A stretch of 64,000 nt of DNA from Oribacterium sp. KHPX15 (GCF_900107835.1 NZ_FNRG01000021.1:1-64000), one strand, 5' to 3'; shown: positions 53,436 to 62,003, counted from the stretch's first letter. Translations and numbers: made by a program. Notes: generated by a model not told the origin, from the letters alone.

Positions 53436-53485
53436 AATAAAACCCGATGGCACTCTATTATCAAGTGTCATTGGGTTCTTTTTTT
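53436..53485 (-). terminator. Terminator after amrS (bidirectional)
   Basis: AACCCGATGGCACT (53441-53454) and AGTGTCATTGGGTT (53464-53477) form a 14-bp stem with two G-T type mismatches and a nine-base loop. T-rich runs follow on both strands. It closes the radical SAM gene, whose stop is at 53490. Confidence 0.85.
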
Positions 53486-53489
53486 ACAA

Positions 53490-54350
53490 CTAGCAATTCC
53501 CCGTATACACATACTTCAGATTCTTTTCTGCCACAGTTTTCAGGTGATAAACATTAGCCACATCTGTGGCGTCTCTGTCAGTCATATGGAACTTTGGAAA
53601 GAATCTGGACAGGTGAAGGGGAATGTTTTCGCCAATCTGATTTCCTTCATTATCTGTAAGCTCGCGTATCCATCGGCTAAGTTCAAATATCTCATCATCG
53701 GTATCATTTTCACCGGGGATGATGAGAGTCGTCACTTCCACATGGCAATGCTTCACCGCTTCCTTGATGAAATCCATAACCATCCGGCGGTTTCCTTTCA
53801 GGAGATCCTCATAGTAATGATCCGTGAAGCCCTTGAGATCGATGTTCATTGCATCAACATATCCGAAAAGATCACCCACAGCAGAAGCATCAGCCATGCC
53901 ATTTGTAACAAGAACTGTTTTCAAATCATGTTCTCTCAGCAGCTTTGCTGTGTCTAGAACGTACTCATAGGAAATGAGTGGCTCATTGTAGGTAAAGGCT
54001 ACACCAATATTGCCATAAGGTTTCTCTGCCACAGCTATACGGCACAGCTCCTCCGGAGAAATGTATTTAGCCTTTTCAGGCCACTTTTCAACTTCCTCAG
54101 CCCATGAAATACCATAATTCTGGCAGAAAGGACATCTCAGATTACAGCCATAGCTTCCCACGGATACTATCATGCTTCCCGGAAAAAATCTGTTAAGAGG
54201 TTTTTTCTCTATGGGGTCCAGAGCTATGGATGTTACCTTCCCATAATTGTCCGGAACAATGCTTCCGTCCCGGCAGGTTCGCACTTTGCAAAACCCATAT
54301 TTCCCTTCATCGATATGACAATGTCTGAAACATACATTACATTCTGCCAT
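53490..54350 (-). CDS. amrS: AmmeMemoRadiSam-type radical SAM enzyme
   Basis: A 286-residue radical SAM protein of the AmrS/PflA-like family. An N-terminal zinc-type cysteine set (CNVCFRHC; YGFCKVRTC) precedes the SAM cluster motif CNLRCPFC, then FTYNEPLISYEY and MNIDLKGFTDHYY. Family members usually work with Memo and AMMECR1 proteins in a system of unknown chemistry; those partners are not next to this gene. A role as a glycyl-radical activase is the alternative. It follows the iron-sulfur aldo-keto reductase gene, with a family A palindrome between them. Confidence 0.87.
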   Translation of the reverse strand: MAECNVCFRHCHIDEGKYGFCKVRTCRDGSIVPDNYGKVTSIALDPIEKKPLNRFFPGSMIVSVGSYGCNLRCPFCQNYGISWAEEVEKWPEKAKYISPEELCRIAVAEKPYGNIGVAFTYNEPLISYEYVLDTAKLLREHDLKTVLVTNGMADASAVGDLFGYVDAMNIDLKGFTDHYYEDLLKGNRRMVMDFIKEAVKHCHVEVTTLIIPGENDTDDEIFELSRWIRELTDNEGNQIGENIPLHLSRFFPKFHMTDRDATDVANVYHLKTVAEKNLKYVYTGNC

Positions 54351-54388
54351 AACTGTTCTCCCAAAACCTTTTATAATCTACCGGGAAA

Positions 54389-54432
54389 CCACCGGGAGAC
54401 GGTTCTCGCCGGCGATAACCGTCCCCGGGTGG
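54389..54432. repeat. Palindrome family A, copy 4
   Basis: CCACCGGGAGACGGTTCTCGCC faces GGCGATAACCGTCCCCGGGTGG, a family A palindrome with a few mismatches and one indel. It lies between the aldo-keto reductase stop and the amrS start, 12 bases after the former. Confidence 0.85.
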
Positions 54433-54444
54433 ATTACTCCGGTA

Positions 54445-55479
54445 TCAAACCTTCCTGTTCCCCTTCAGAACCTCCCTGTAGTCCTCCAGGTTCTTCCTGA
54501 GGAGTGTTGGTATCTGAAGCTCATAGGGACACTTGCTTATACATTTTCCGCAATTAACGCAGTCTTCAATCTTCTCCATCTCTTTCTGCCAATGTTCACT
54601 GAGCCAGCCCTTGCTGGGTGCCCGTCTCAGCATCAGAGACATTCTGTTGCAGTTGTTGATCTCGATACCAACCGTACACGGCATACAGTAGCCGCAGCCC
54701 CGGCAGAATTCTCCCATAAGCTCGTCGCGTTCTGACTTAATGAAGTTAAATATCTCATCATCCATAACAGGTGTCTCATCCATATAGGAAAGCCACTCTT
54801 CAAGTTCCGACTCCCTCTGTATTCCCCAGATGGGCACTGCACCGTCAAACTGTGATATAAAAGCCATGGCTGCCTTTGAATTCGTGATGAGACCCCCGGC
54901 CAGACCCTTCATGCAGATGAAGCCCACATTATGCTGGTTGGCAAGCTCAATCAGTTCTATCTCCTTTTCCGAAGCCAGATAGCTCATGGGATACTGAACC
55001 GTATCATACAGCTCAGACTCGATAAGCTCCTGTGCGATTCCATACTTGTGAGCAGTTCCGGAAATAAAACGTATCTTTCCCTGACGCCTTGCTTCCTCCA
55101 TGCATTCATACATGCCGCTTCCGTCCCCCGGTCTGTAACAGGTATTCATCATATGGAACTGATAAATATCGATATAATCCGTCTTAAGATTTGAAAGGCT
55201 TGTCTCCAGATCCTTCCAAAAATCCTCCGGTGTTGTAGCCTTGGTTTTCGAAGCAATGAATATGTCTTTACGATCCACATATCCCGTTCCGAAGGCTTCC
55301 CCCAGCTTCACCTCACTGTCACTGTAGACTCTTGCCGTGTCAAAAAAGCGAATGCCTCCGTCGTAAGCCCGTCTTAAAATCTTTACAGCCTCCTCAACCG
55401 AAACCCTCTGTAAAGGTAATGCTCCGAACCCGTTCTGGGGCACTTCGATCCCTGTTCTTCCCAATACCACGTTTTTCAT
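54445..55479 (-). CDS. Aldo-keto reductase with C-terminal 2[4Fe-4S] domain
   Basis: A 344-residue protein. Residues 1-~240 form an aldo-keto reductase barrel, with GFGALPLQ, FFDTARVYSDSE (Asp and Tyr of the catalytic set) and YIDIYQFHMMN in the catalytic His position. The C-terminal part has CRGCGYCMPC and CVNCGKCISKCP, binding iron-sulfur clusters. This architecture is common in Clostridia and links a flavin-free reductase to ferredoxin-type electron transfer. The substrate is unknown. GGAGAG precedes the ATG. Confidence 0.9.
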   Translation of the reverse strand: MKNVVLGRTGIEVPQNGFGALPLQRVSVEEAVKILRRAYDGGIRFFDTARVYSDSEVKLGEAFGTGYVDRKDIFIASKTKATTPEDFWKDLETSLSNLKTDYIDIYQFHMMNTCYRPGDGSGMYECMEEARRQGKIRFISGTAHKYGIAQELIESELYDTVQYPMSYLASEKEIELIELANQHNVGFICMKGLAGGLITNSKAAMAFISQFDGAVPIWGIQRESELEEWLSYMDETPVMDDEIFNFIKSERDELMGEFCRGCGYCMPCTVGIEINNCNRMSLMLRRAPSKGWLSEHWQKEMEKIEDCVNCGKCISKCPYELQIPTLLRKNLEDYREVLKGNRKV

Positions 55480-55617
55480 AGTTTTCTCTCCGTTTTAAAA
55501 CTTAGGTTCATATAAAATACGATAAAAACTATTCTTAAAATTCTAACTGAATACAGCTGAAAAATACTCATACCACTGTTATATTCGACAATTTAAGATA
55601 AGGTTATAAGGATTTAC

Positions 55618-55647
55618 TTGTTGAACGATTGCCTTCAATGGTATCAT
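55618..55647 (+). promoter_or_regulatory. Promoter of the chromate transporter pair
   Basis: TTGTTG at 55618-55623 and TATCAT at 55642-55647 are 18 bases apart, about 30 bases before the first chr start. The 199-base divergent gap to the aldo-keto reductase gene shows nothing else distinctive. Confidence 0.4.
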
Positions 55648-55678
55648 GTGAATGTTTATCAAAAATAAAGGAGTCATA

Positions 55679-56227
55679 ATGCTTGAACTGTTCCTGACAT
55701 TTGCAAAAATCGGAAGCTTTACCTTCGGCGGAGGGTACGCCATGATCTCCCTCATCGAAGACATTTGCGTAACAAAAAAGAAATGGATAACCCATGATGA
55801 GATGATGAATATGACCGTCATCGCGGAATCCACTCCGGGACCTATCGCCATAAACTGCGCCACCTTTGTGGGCTATAGGATAAAGGGGTTAAAAGGCGCC
55901 TTTGCCGCAACACTTGGCGTCATCCTTCCTTCATTCCTGATCATATATATCATCTCCTGTTTTCTGAGCAATTTTATGGAGATAAAAATAGTTGCCGATG
56001 CCTTCCGTGGCATTAAGCTTGCAGTGGGACTTTTGATATTTAACGCCGGAATCGGAATGCTTTCAAAAATGAAAAAGAAGCTGTTTCCTATCATTATCTT
56101 TACTTCATCAATGCTGCTGATGCTTTATTCAGAGCTTTCGGGATTCAAGGTCTCAACAGTTATCATGATGATGACGGCCGGCCTTATCGGTCTCATATAC
56201 AACAGTTTACAGAAGGTAAAAAAGTGA
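55679..56227 (+). CDS. Chromate transporter, first half-size subunit
   Basis: A 182-residue membrane protein of the short-chain CHR family, with FTFGGGYAMISLIED near the start and ESTPGPIAINCATFVGYR. Two such half-size proteins together equal one full ChrA. They are thought to export chromate or related oxyanions, but the natural substrate in anaerobes is uncertain. I chose the ATG at 55679 behind AAGGAG. The partner gene starts 146 bases downstream. Confidence 0.93.
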   Translation: MLELFLTFAKIGSFTFGGGYAMISLIEDICVTKKKWITHDEMMNMTVIAESTPGPIAINCATFVGYRIKGLKGAFAATLGVILPSFLIIYIISCFLSNFMEIKIVADAFRGIKLAVGLLIFNAGIGMLSKMKKKLFPIIIFTSSMLLMLYSELSGFKVSTVIMMMTAGLIGLIYNSLQKVKK

Positions 56228-56253
56228 TGTGTTATGGAGCCCCGCGCCCTTCA

Positions 56254-56335
56254 GTGTCAGATACTGACACCCTGCTCTATTAACGCTGCTTTTGGGAGCC
56301 TTAATTGACATACATATGCAGATCTAATTGGCTCC
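56254..56335. repeat. Inverted repeats between the chr genes
   Basis: The 145-base gap holds GTGTCAGATACTGACAC (56254-56270), a 17-base palindrome, and an imperfect hairpin from GGAGCC (56295) to GGCTCC (56335) that includes CAGATCTAATTGGCTCC at 56319. ACTGACACCCTGC and ACTGATACCCTGC are near-direct repeats at either side. The element resembles the repeats at 42248-42322 and probably inserted between two formerly adjacent genes. Confidence 0.5.
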
Positions 56336-56372
56336 TACTGATACCCTGCATTAAAGAAAGAGAAGACAACTA

Positions 56373-56921
56373 ATGATATATCTTGAATTATTACTGGGAT
56401 TTCTGCAGATAGGAATGTTTGCATTTGGCGGAGCCTATGGTGCGATTCCGCTTATACGTGACGTGGTCATGAGCTATGGATGGCTCAGCGAAGATCAGCT
56501 TACATACATGATAGCTGTAAGCGAGAGCACACCGGGTCCTATCATGGTAAACATGGCGACCTATATCGGAAGCAGTCAGGGTGGGGTGCCGGGTGCTGTT
56601 ATAGCAACCTCCGCTGTTGCCTTACCGTCATTTATCATCATTCTCATCGTTTCAACCATACTAAAGAATTTTGCTGAAAATCCACATTTTCAGGCGGTGC
56701 TCCGTGGCATTAAGCCATGCATCATCGGCATCATCATATCCACAGGGCTTTATTTGATCATAAATAACTGCCGTTCCGGCGAAGGCCTTAACTATGTGAA
56801 TATCCTGATAACCCTCATCCTGATAATGTTTATGCTTCTGCACAAGCGCTTCCTGAAAAGTAAGGCTTCTCCGATACATCTTATTATTTTCGCAGCAATA
56901 CTGGGAATAGCATTTGGATGA
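56373..56921 (+). CDS. Chromate transporter, second half-size subunit
   Basis: A 182-residue short-chain CHR protein, paralogous to the preceding one, with FAFGGAYGAIPLIRDVV and ESTPGPIMVNMATYIG. It is the required partner in two-gene chromate transporters. It has only a weak ribosome site (AGAGAAG), and a repeat-bearing 145-base gap separates it from the first gene, unusual for a pair that normally overlaps. Confidence 0.93.
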   Translation: MIYLELLLGFLQIGMFAFGGAYGAIPLIRDVVMSYGWLSEDQLTYMIAVSESTPGPIMVNMATYIGSSQGGVPGAVIATSAVALPSFIIILIVSTILKNFAENPHFQAVLRGIKPCIIGIIISTGLYLIINNCRSGEGLNYVNILITLILIMFMLLHKRFLKSKASPIHLIIFAAILGIAFG

Positions 56922-56973
56922 GTAAAATCACCAACTATTGTAATAATAAAACCCGGTGTTTTCATAAAAGAAT

Positions 56974-57002
56974 TTTACATTGATCAAATCCCATGGGATA
57001 AT
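56974..57002 (+). promoter_or_regulatory. Promoter of the EamA transporter gene (duplicated promoter, copy 2)
   Basis: TTTACA at 56974-56979 and GATAAT at 56997-57002, spaced by 17 bases. The flanking sequence matches copy 1 at 50978-51006 over about 60 bases. Confidence 0.75.
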
Positions 57003-57032
57003 GTGCTACACAATAATCATCCCGGAGGTCTT

Positions 57033-57887
57033 ATGGAAAAGAAGAAATCAAAGGCAATACTATATATCTGTTCATCCGCATTCTTCTTTAATCTCATGAA
57101 CATTTTTGTACGTCTCTCAGGCGACGTGCCAAGCATACAGAAAAGCTTTTTCCGCAATCTGGTTGCCGTGTTTGTAGCGTTTTTTATGCTGATAAAAAGC
57201 GGCGAGGGTTTCCACCCGCAAAAAAAGAATCTCCCCATCCTTTTAGGGAGATCCTTTTTCGGAACCATCGGTATCCTCTGTAACTTTTATGCAGTAGATC
57301 ATTTGCCTTTGCCTAATGCTTCCATCCTGAATAAAATGGCACCCTTCATGGTTCTCATTTTTTCATATTTCATTTTAAAGGAGAAGCTGAAGCCCATACA
57401 CTTCCTGATCATTCTGATTGCATTTACCGGATGCTTTTTTGTAGTGAAGCCTTCACCCGACAATATGGATCTGGTAGGTTCTTTATCAGGACTTATAGGC
57501 GGGATTTCCGCCGGGCTTGCATACACTTTGGTAAGACTGGCAGGTCTCCGGGGCGAAAAGGGCGCTACCATAGTGCTGTTTTTCTCGGCATTTTCCTGCC
57601 TTTCGGTGCTTCCCTATATTGCATTAAACTATCATCCTATGAGCCTGCATCAGCTCACCATGCTCCTTCTTGCAGGAGCCTCGGCAACAGCGGCACAGTT
57701 TTCTGTCACCGCCGCTTACAGCCATGCTCCTTCAAAGGAAATCTCCGTCTATGACTACACCCAGGTGCTCTGGGCTGCTGCCTTCGGGTTCCTCCTGTTC
57801 GGAGACATCCCGGATCTTTGGAGCGTAGTGGGCTACTTCCTGATCATCGGAGCAGCGGTAGTAGTGTTTTTGTATAACCGGAAGTAA
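57033..57887 (+). CDS. EamA-family (DMT) exporter
   Basis: A 284-residue protein with ten membrane helices in two EamA repeats (residues ~1-140 and ~150-284). RGxxG-like loops include SLSGLIGGISAGLAYTLVRLAGLRG, and YTQVLWAAAFGFLLFGDIP marks the second repeat. DMT exporters move amino acids, nucleosides or other metabolites; the substrate is not visible. I chose the ATG at 57033, four bases after GGAGG. A family A palindrome begins two bases after the stop. Confidence 0.92.
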   Translation: MEKKKSKAILYICSSAFFFNLMNIFVRLSGDVPSIQKSFFRNLVAVFVAFFMLIKSGEGFHPQKKNLPILLGRSFFGTIGILCNFYAVDHLPLPNASILNKMAPFMVLIFSYFILKEKLKPIHFLIILIAFTGCFFVVKPSPDNMDLVGSLSGLIGGISAGLAYTLVRLAGLRGEKGATIVLFFSAFSCLSVLPYIALNYHPMSLHQLTMLLLAGASATAAQFSVTAAYSHAPSKEISVYDYTQVLWAAAFGFLLFGDIPDLWSVVGYFLIIGAAVVVFLYNRK

Positions 57888-57888
57888 T

Positions 57889-57930
57889 CCATCGGGGACA
57901 GTTCTCGCCGGTGAAAACCGTCCCCGATGG
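57889..57930. repeat. Palindrome family A, copy 5
   Basis: CCATCGGGGACAGTTCTCGCC faces GGTGAAAACCGTCCCCGATGG. It is directly behind the EamA transporter stop and may also serve as its terminator, though there is no T run. Confidence 0.88.
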
Positions 57931-57971
57931 TCTGTAATCAAAAACCAAATATTCGTCAGTAAAATAGTTGA

Positions 57972-58008
57972 AAGGAGGAGAGGCTCTCCTGTGAGAACCC
58001 TCCTCCTT
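57972..58008 (-). terminator. Hairpin after the pyrophosphatase-like lipoprotein gene
   Basis: AAGGAGGAG (57972-57980) and CTCCTCCTT (58000-58008) form a 9-bp stem, with further GAG/CTC pairing inside. It lies about 25 bases beyond the stop on the minus strand. The following sequence, TCAACTATTTTA, is only moderately T-rich. Confidence 0.65.
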
Positions 58009-58031
58009 AAACTATGGTTATACTTAGTACC

Positions 58032-59240
58032 CTATTTAGAACTCTCGCTCGAGGCAGCCTCCTCCAGCGCCTTCATTATCGGCGGTACGATTTTCTTTTT
58101 GCGGGAAACATTTTCATCAAAAACAAAATACTTCTCGCCGTCGTAGTTATGGAAGCACTCTTCCATCACCTCTGTGGCACCGTCTCCATAGCAAACCATG
58201 AGCATCTGATCCTGAGGCTTGTTTTTTATCATGCCGAAAAGCATGTCCATGCCTATCTCGTCGTAATGCTCCTCCATGGCCTTACGCATCTCGTCGGCCC
58301 TGTCATACATATCTTTCTCGTTATCTACATTGGCGATACCTATGGCAAAAGTATGTCCTCCGGCCTCGTACTCTTTGTAATCATTCTTATAGATATCAAT
58401 AGGTCTCATGCCGTCATAGTTAAGAAGCCCATCTGCCATGCCCTTTGCAAGAGCATCGAAATCATCAATCTCGGCCAGCTCCTTTAACTCGTTATATGCC
58501 TTATAATCCATCTCGGTCATGCTGCTTGTACCGTTGGAGGTGTCTGAGATGATTCCCATAAGCATTACCCTTGCCATGTCTCGGGTAATCTCTACACCAC
58601 ACTCCTTATAAGCCATGTAAACATTGGTACACGCTGCGCCAACCGGCAGGGACCGAACAAATATAAGCTCTGTATTAGTTGCATCGCCTATTCCGTGATG
58701 ATCAACGATTCCTACGATACGTGCGTCCCTCATGCCATCGATGGAATGAGTATAGGTACTGTGATCCGTCAGAACAAACTGCTTTCCGGTGGCATCCGTT
58801 AATATCTCCGGCTCTTCCATTCCATAGTAGTTTAGGGCAAACCTTGTCTCGTTATTGATCCTTCCGGCAGTCACCGCCTTAGCCTCGATTCCAAGTTCAT
58901 TTAAAAGATTTGCATAGGCGATGGCACTTCCTACCGCATCGGAGTCGGGGCTCTTATGACCGATAACATAAGTGATGTCTTTCCCGTATTTCTCGTTTAA
59001 AATGATGGATTTGTAGGCCTCGGAATAGTTATTTTCGATGTCGAAAAGCTCATCCTTCTTACTGAAATCTTCGATATCAATCCCTATTTCCTGGGCTGCA
59101 TCATGTCCCTCCGGCAGCTCTGCATAAACGGCAACATTTTTGTCAGGCGGCGGCGCTACCTGCACCGGCGGAACCGGCTGAGCCTGGCTGCAGGCCTGCA
59201 GGGAAACAGCTATGAACAATAATAATCCTAATTTTTTCAT
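58032..59240 (-). CDS. Exported family II (DHH) inorganic pyrophosphatase-like lipoprotein
   Basis: A 402-residue lipoprotein with signal peptide and lipobox LQAC (Cys17), a Pro-rich linker and a DHH domain. The motifs are those of manganese-dependent family II pyrophosphatases: GHKSPDSDAVGSA (His95, Asp99, Asp101), LTDHS (Asp159), VDHH (Asp180, His181, His182), RSLPVGAACTNVY, GIISDTSNG (Asp233) and a C-terminal SRKKKIVPPI. The usual enzyme is cytoplasmic and ~310 residues; a lipid-anchored extracellular form is odd. I chose the ATG at 59240 behind GGGAGAAAG. It may hydrolyse extracellular pyrophosphate or a related phosphoanhydride. Substrate not determined. Confidence 0.9.
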   Translation of the reverse strand: MKKLGLLLFIAVSLQACSQAQPVPPVQVAPPPDKNVAVYAELPEGHDAAQEIGIDIEDFSKKDELFDIENNYSEAYKSIILNEKYGKDITYVIGHKSPDSDAVGSAIAYANLLNELGIEAKAVTAGRINNETRFALNYYGMEEPEILTDATGKQFVLTDHSTYTHSIDGMRDARIVGIVDHHGIGDATNTELIFVRSLPVGAACTNVYMAYKECGVEITRDMARVMLMGIISDTSNGTSSMTEMDYKAYNELKELAEIDDFDALAKGMADGLLNYDGMRPIDIYKNDYKEYEAGGHTFAIGIANVDNEKDMYDRADEMRKAMEEHYDEIGMDMLFGMIKNKPQDQMLMVCYGDGATEVMEECFHNYDGEKYFVFDENVSRKKKIVPPIMKALEEAASSESSK

Positions 59241-59440
59241 ATGTACTTTCTCCCAAAATGATAGGTGAAAAATAAAGATATCTGTTTTTAGAAACTTCGA
59301 CATCTATGCCGGAATTAATTAGATTTTTCACAAAAACATTATTTTATCAGTGTATATTACTCTGTCATAAAAAAGTAAAATTTTAGTCATCTTTCTGTTA
59401 TAAAGCAGTGCTTCGTGGTCGAAATTTTAATCATAGTATG

Positions 59441-59473
59441 TTGAAATTTCTCCGGCAAAATCCGGAGTTTCAA
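59441..59473 (+). promoter_or_regulatory. Leader hairpin before the S15 peptidase gene
   Basis: TTGAAA and CTCCGG at 59441-59455 pair with CCGGAG and TTTCAA at 59462-59473, with a three-base bulge. The hairpin lies 45 bases before the start codon, upstream of AAGGAGG. It may be a leader structure or a terminator for upstream plus-strand transcription. No promoter was chosen in the 277-base divergent gap. Confidence 0.35.
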
Positions 59474-59517
59474 GCGAACGTGACAAACTGAAAATGAATT
59501 TCTGAAGGAGGAATAGA

Positions 59518-61941
59518 ATGTATCGAAAACATATTGCTTTATTGACCACACTGGCCCTTATGACCGGGCTTATTTCCTGTTTTCCCAAACCGGCACAGAA
59601 TAACCCGCCGGCAGAACCTGCTGCAGAATCGGTTGCAGAATCGGAAGCCGCAGAAACCAAAGAAGCCGATGAAGATAAATCTTCCGATGATTCCTCACCT
59701 GCTGCGGAAGTAAAGCCGGATTCCAATTCCAAAAAAACTGACGTTAACTGGATGGAAACTATACAACGTGAGAAGAAAGCATTAGTCTTTGAAGACGGAA
59801 TGGCTCAGCCTATTCTCACTTACACAAACCTGAGAGACAGCGATTATACAAATGACGGCAGTGACATCCTGAGATTCTGTGTTTATATCGAGACCGATCA
59901 TGACACTGACGGTGACGGAAAAGCAGACCTTGTGGAAGCTCTGGTACAGGTGCCCCGTGCTGCTGCCGAAGGTGATTTCAAGGCTGCAACCATATATGAT
60001 CCGACTCCCTATGGCGCCGGTACGGTTGAAGAGACCCAGGGAAACAGCAAAATGCTTTTAAACAAGACCCCGTTCGATTACGATAAGCTGTATGAGCCCG
60101 GACAAAAGCGTAAGCCTAAGGGAGATATGACAACTCTTGAGGCAGCCGAAATTGCATCTCCGGAAAGCTGGAACTACAAGGTGCCCGTTACAGGCGATAT
60201 CGGCTACACTTATGCAGATATTTATGATTATTATCTTGTAAGAGGCTTTGCGGTTGTTGAAGCAGGCGGTATCGGTACCTATGGTTCGGAGGGCTTTGAA
60301 CTATGTGGTTTTGATCTTGAGAGAGACTCACACAAATGTGTTGTGGAATGGCTGACAGGCAAGAGGACCGCTTATACAGATCCGTACAATGACATTACCA
60401 TAAAGGCAGACTGGTCAAACGGAAATGTTGCCATGACAGGCTGTTCCTATGGAGGTACTCTTCCATTTGAGGTAGCCACATCCGGAGTTGAGGGACTGAA
60501 GACAATTATTCCGTTTGCGGGTATTGCTTCATGGTATGACTACACCAATTTCCAGGGTGTGCCCAAGGCTAATGATGCGGCCTATGCGTACTCACTTGCA
60601 TCCTTTAACAGTGGCGCAGCTTTCCTGGATGATCAGTGGACTGTGATAAATGATGATTATGCATCCTTCCTGTGGCAGTTCTCCGAGGATCAGGAAGCCA
60701 CTAACGGAGATTATGACGATATTTGGGAGAGGCTGGATTATACCCTTGATCCATCAAAGATAAACTGCTCTGCTCTCATTGTTCATGGAATGAACGATTT
60801 TAATGTTACTACCAAGCAGTCTGATCTCATGGCGAGAGCCTTTGAAAGCGCAGGACAGCCATATAAGCTCATACTCCATCAGAACGGTCACTCCACACTT
60901 GACGGAATGCTCATAAATGATTCCCTCTGGGAAAATATCATGAATAAGTGGCTGTCTCATTACCTCTATGACGTTGATAACGGTATAGAAGATATGCCAA
61001 AGATTTCCGTTCAGAGCAATGTTGACGGTTCCTTCAGGACATATGATACCTGGGCGGATTTCAGGTACCACACATTTGACTATGATAAGAAAGTCAATCC
61101 GGACAACTTCAATCACGTGGACACTACAGCTATAGGATCAACCTTTGCCAAGTACTATCAGAGTACCGATGAATTCGGAAGGGAAAATATAAGAGACAAT
61201 TACTATCTGTCATTACCTGACAGCGTACATGCGAAATATGTATATGAAGTTCCGGATAACTATACCTTCACAGGTGTTCCAGAAGTGCATCTCAAGCTGT
61301 CAACTAAAGATGTTGCAAAGGACGGAATGGTGGTTTCAGCAATGCTTCTTGATACCATCGATGGCGAAGAAAGCTTCAAAGCTTATATGACTAAGCAGAG
61401 GATTTATGATACCCTTCCCACCAGGACATTCGGAGCTGCAGAAACCGGAGGCGGACTGCCCTACACTAAGGTTAAGGAATATGTACAGAGCAATACCACA
61501 GCGAAACTTATCACCTTCGGATATACAGATCTCAAGAATCCCGGCGGCGGATATGAAGGAAAGGATTACAGAAGACGCACGGAAGAAATGAATGCCGGCG
61601 AGTATTATGACTATACAATCTATCTCATGCCTACGTCCTATACCTTTGAACCGGGGCACAAGGCAGTGCTCATTATCACCGGCTGGGATCCGTACAATGA
61701 CATCCTTGATGAGGACTTCAAGAACGGTTTGATAACAGACTCTGTGGATTCAGCATATACTTATGCTTTCAACATCGACAACGAAGCTCTGGAGATGAGA
61801 TTCCCTGTTATCACAGGATCCCCGGAAGATGTGGATGTGGCAACAGAAAGTGAACTCGATAGAGAAGAAATCATTGCTACCGAAAGTGATCTGAAGAAAA
61901 AGGAGATAATTGCTACTGACAGCGAGACGAAAAAAGAATGA
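59518..61941 (+). CDS. Xaa-Pro dipeptidyl-peptidase (S15/CocE) lipoprotein
   Basis: An 807-residue lipoprotein (lipobox GLISC, Cys21) with an acidic linker to about residue 80. An S15/CocE alpha/beta-hydrolase domain follows, with nucleophile Ser310 in TGCSYGGTLPF, Asp427 in HGMNDFNV and His458 in QNGHSTLDG. The C-terminal beta-jelly domain (PEVHLKLSTKDV; LMPTSYTFEPGHKAVLII) completes the family. The enzyme should release Xaa-Pro dipeptides or cleave acyl esters at the cell surface. The last 35 residues are three repeats of an (I)IATES-D-L-KKKE unit of unknown role. AAGGAGG precedes the ATG. Confidence 0.92.
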   Translation: MYRKHIALLTTLALMTGLISCFPKPAQNNPPAEPAAESVAESEAAETKEADEDKSSDDSSPAAEVKPDSNSKKTDVNWMETIQREKKALVFEDGMAQPILTYTNLRDSDYTNDGSDILRFCVYIETDHDTDGDGKADLVEALVQVPRAAAEGDFKAATIYDPTPYGAGTVEETQGNSKMLLNKTPFDYDKLYEPGQKRKPKGDMTTLEAAEIASPESWNYKVPVTGDIGYTYADIYDYYLVRGFAVVEAGGIGTYGSEGFELCGFDLERDSHKCVVEWLTGKRTAYTDPYNDITIKADWSNGNVAMTGCSYGGTLPFEVATSGVEGLKTIIPFAGIASWYDYTNFQGVPKANDAAYAYSLASFNSGAAFLDDQWTVINDDYASFLWQFSEDQEATNGDYDDIWERLDYTLDPSKINCSALIVHGMNDFNVTTKQSDLMARAFESAGQPYKLILHQNGHSTLDGMLINDSLWENIMNKWLSHYLYDVDNGIEDMPKISVQSNVDGSFRTYDTWADFRYHTFDYDKKVNPDNFNHVDTTAIGSTFAKYYQSTDEFGRENIRDNYYLSLPDSVHAKYVYEVPDNYTFTGVPEVHLKLSTKDVAKDGMVVSAMLLDTIDGEESFKAYMTKQRIYDTLPTRTFGAAETGGGLPYTKVKEYVQSNTTAKLITFGYTDLKNPGGGYEGKDYRRRTEEMNAGEYYDYTIYLMPTSYTFEPGHKAVLIITGWDPYNDILDEDFKNGLITDSVDSAYTYAFNIDNEALEMRFPVITGSPEDVDVATESELDREEIIATESDLKKKEIIATDSETKKE

Positions 61942-61971
61942 GTAACTAATCTCTCCCGCTGATTTTACGGT

Positions 61972-62003
61972 TTTTCGGATGAGCCTGATACCTCATCCGA
62001 AAA
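61972..62003 (+). terminator. Hairpin after the S15 peptidase gene
   Basis: TTTTCGGATGAG and CTCATCCGAAAA form a perfect 12-bp stem with an 8-base loop, 30 bases after the stop. The distal sequence is TCCCTCTG, not a T run, so termination may be incomplete and the next gene, 64 bases on, may be partly co-transcribed. Confidence 0.6.
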
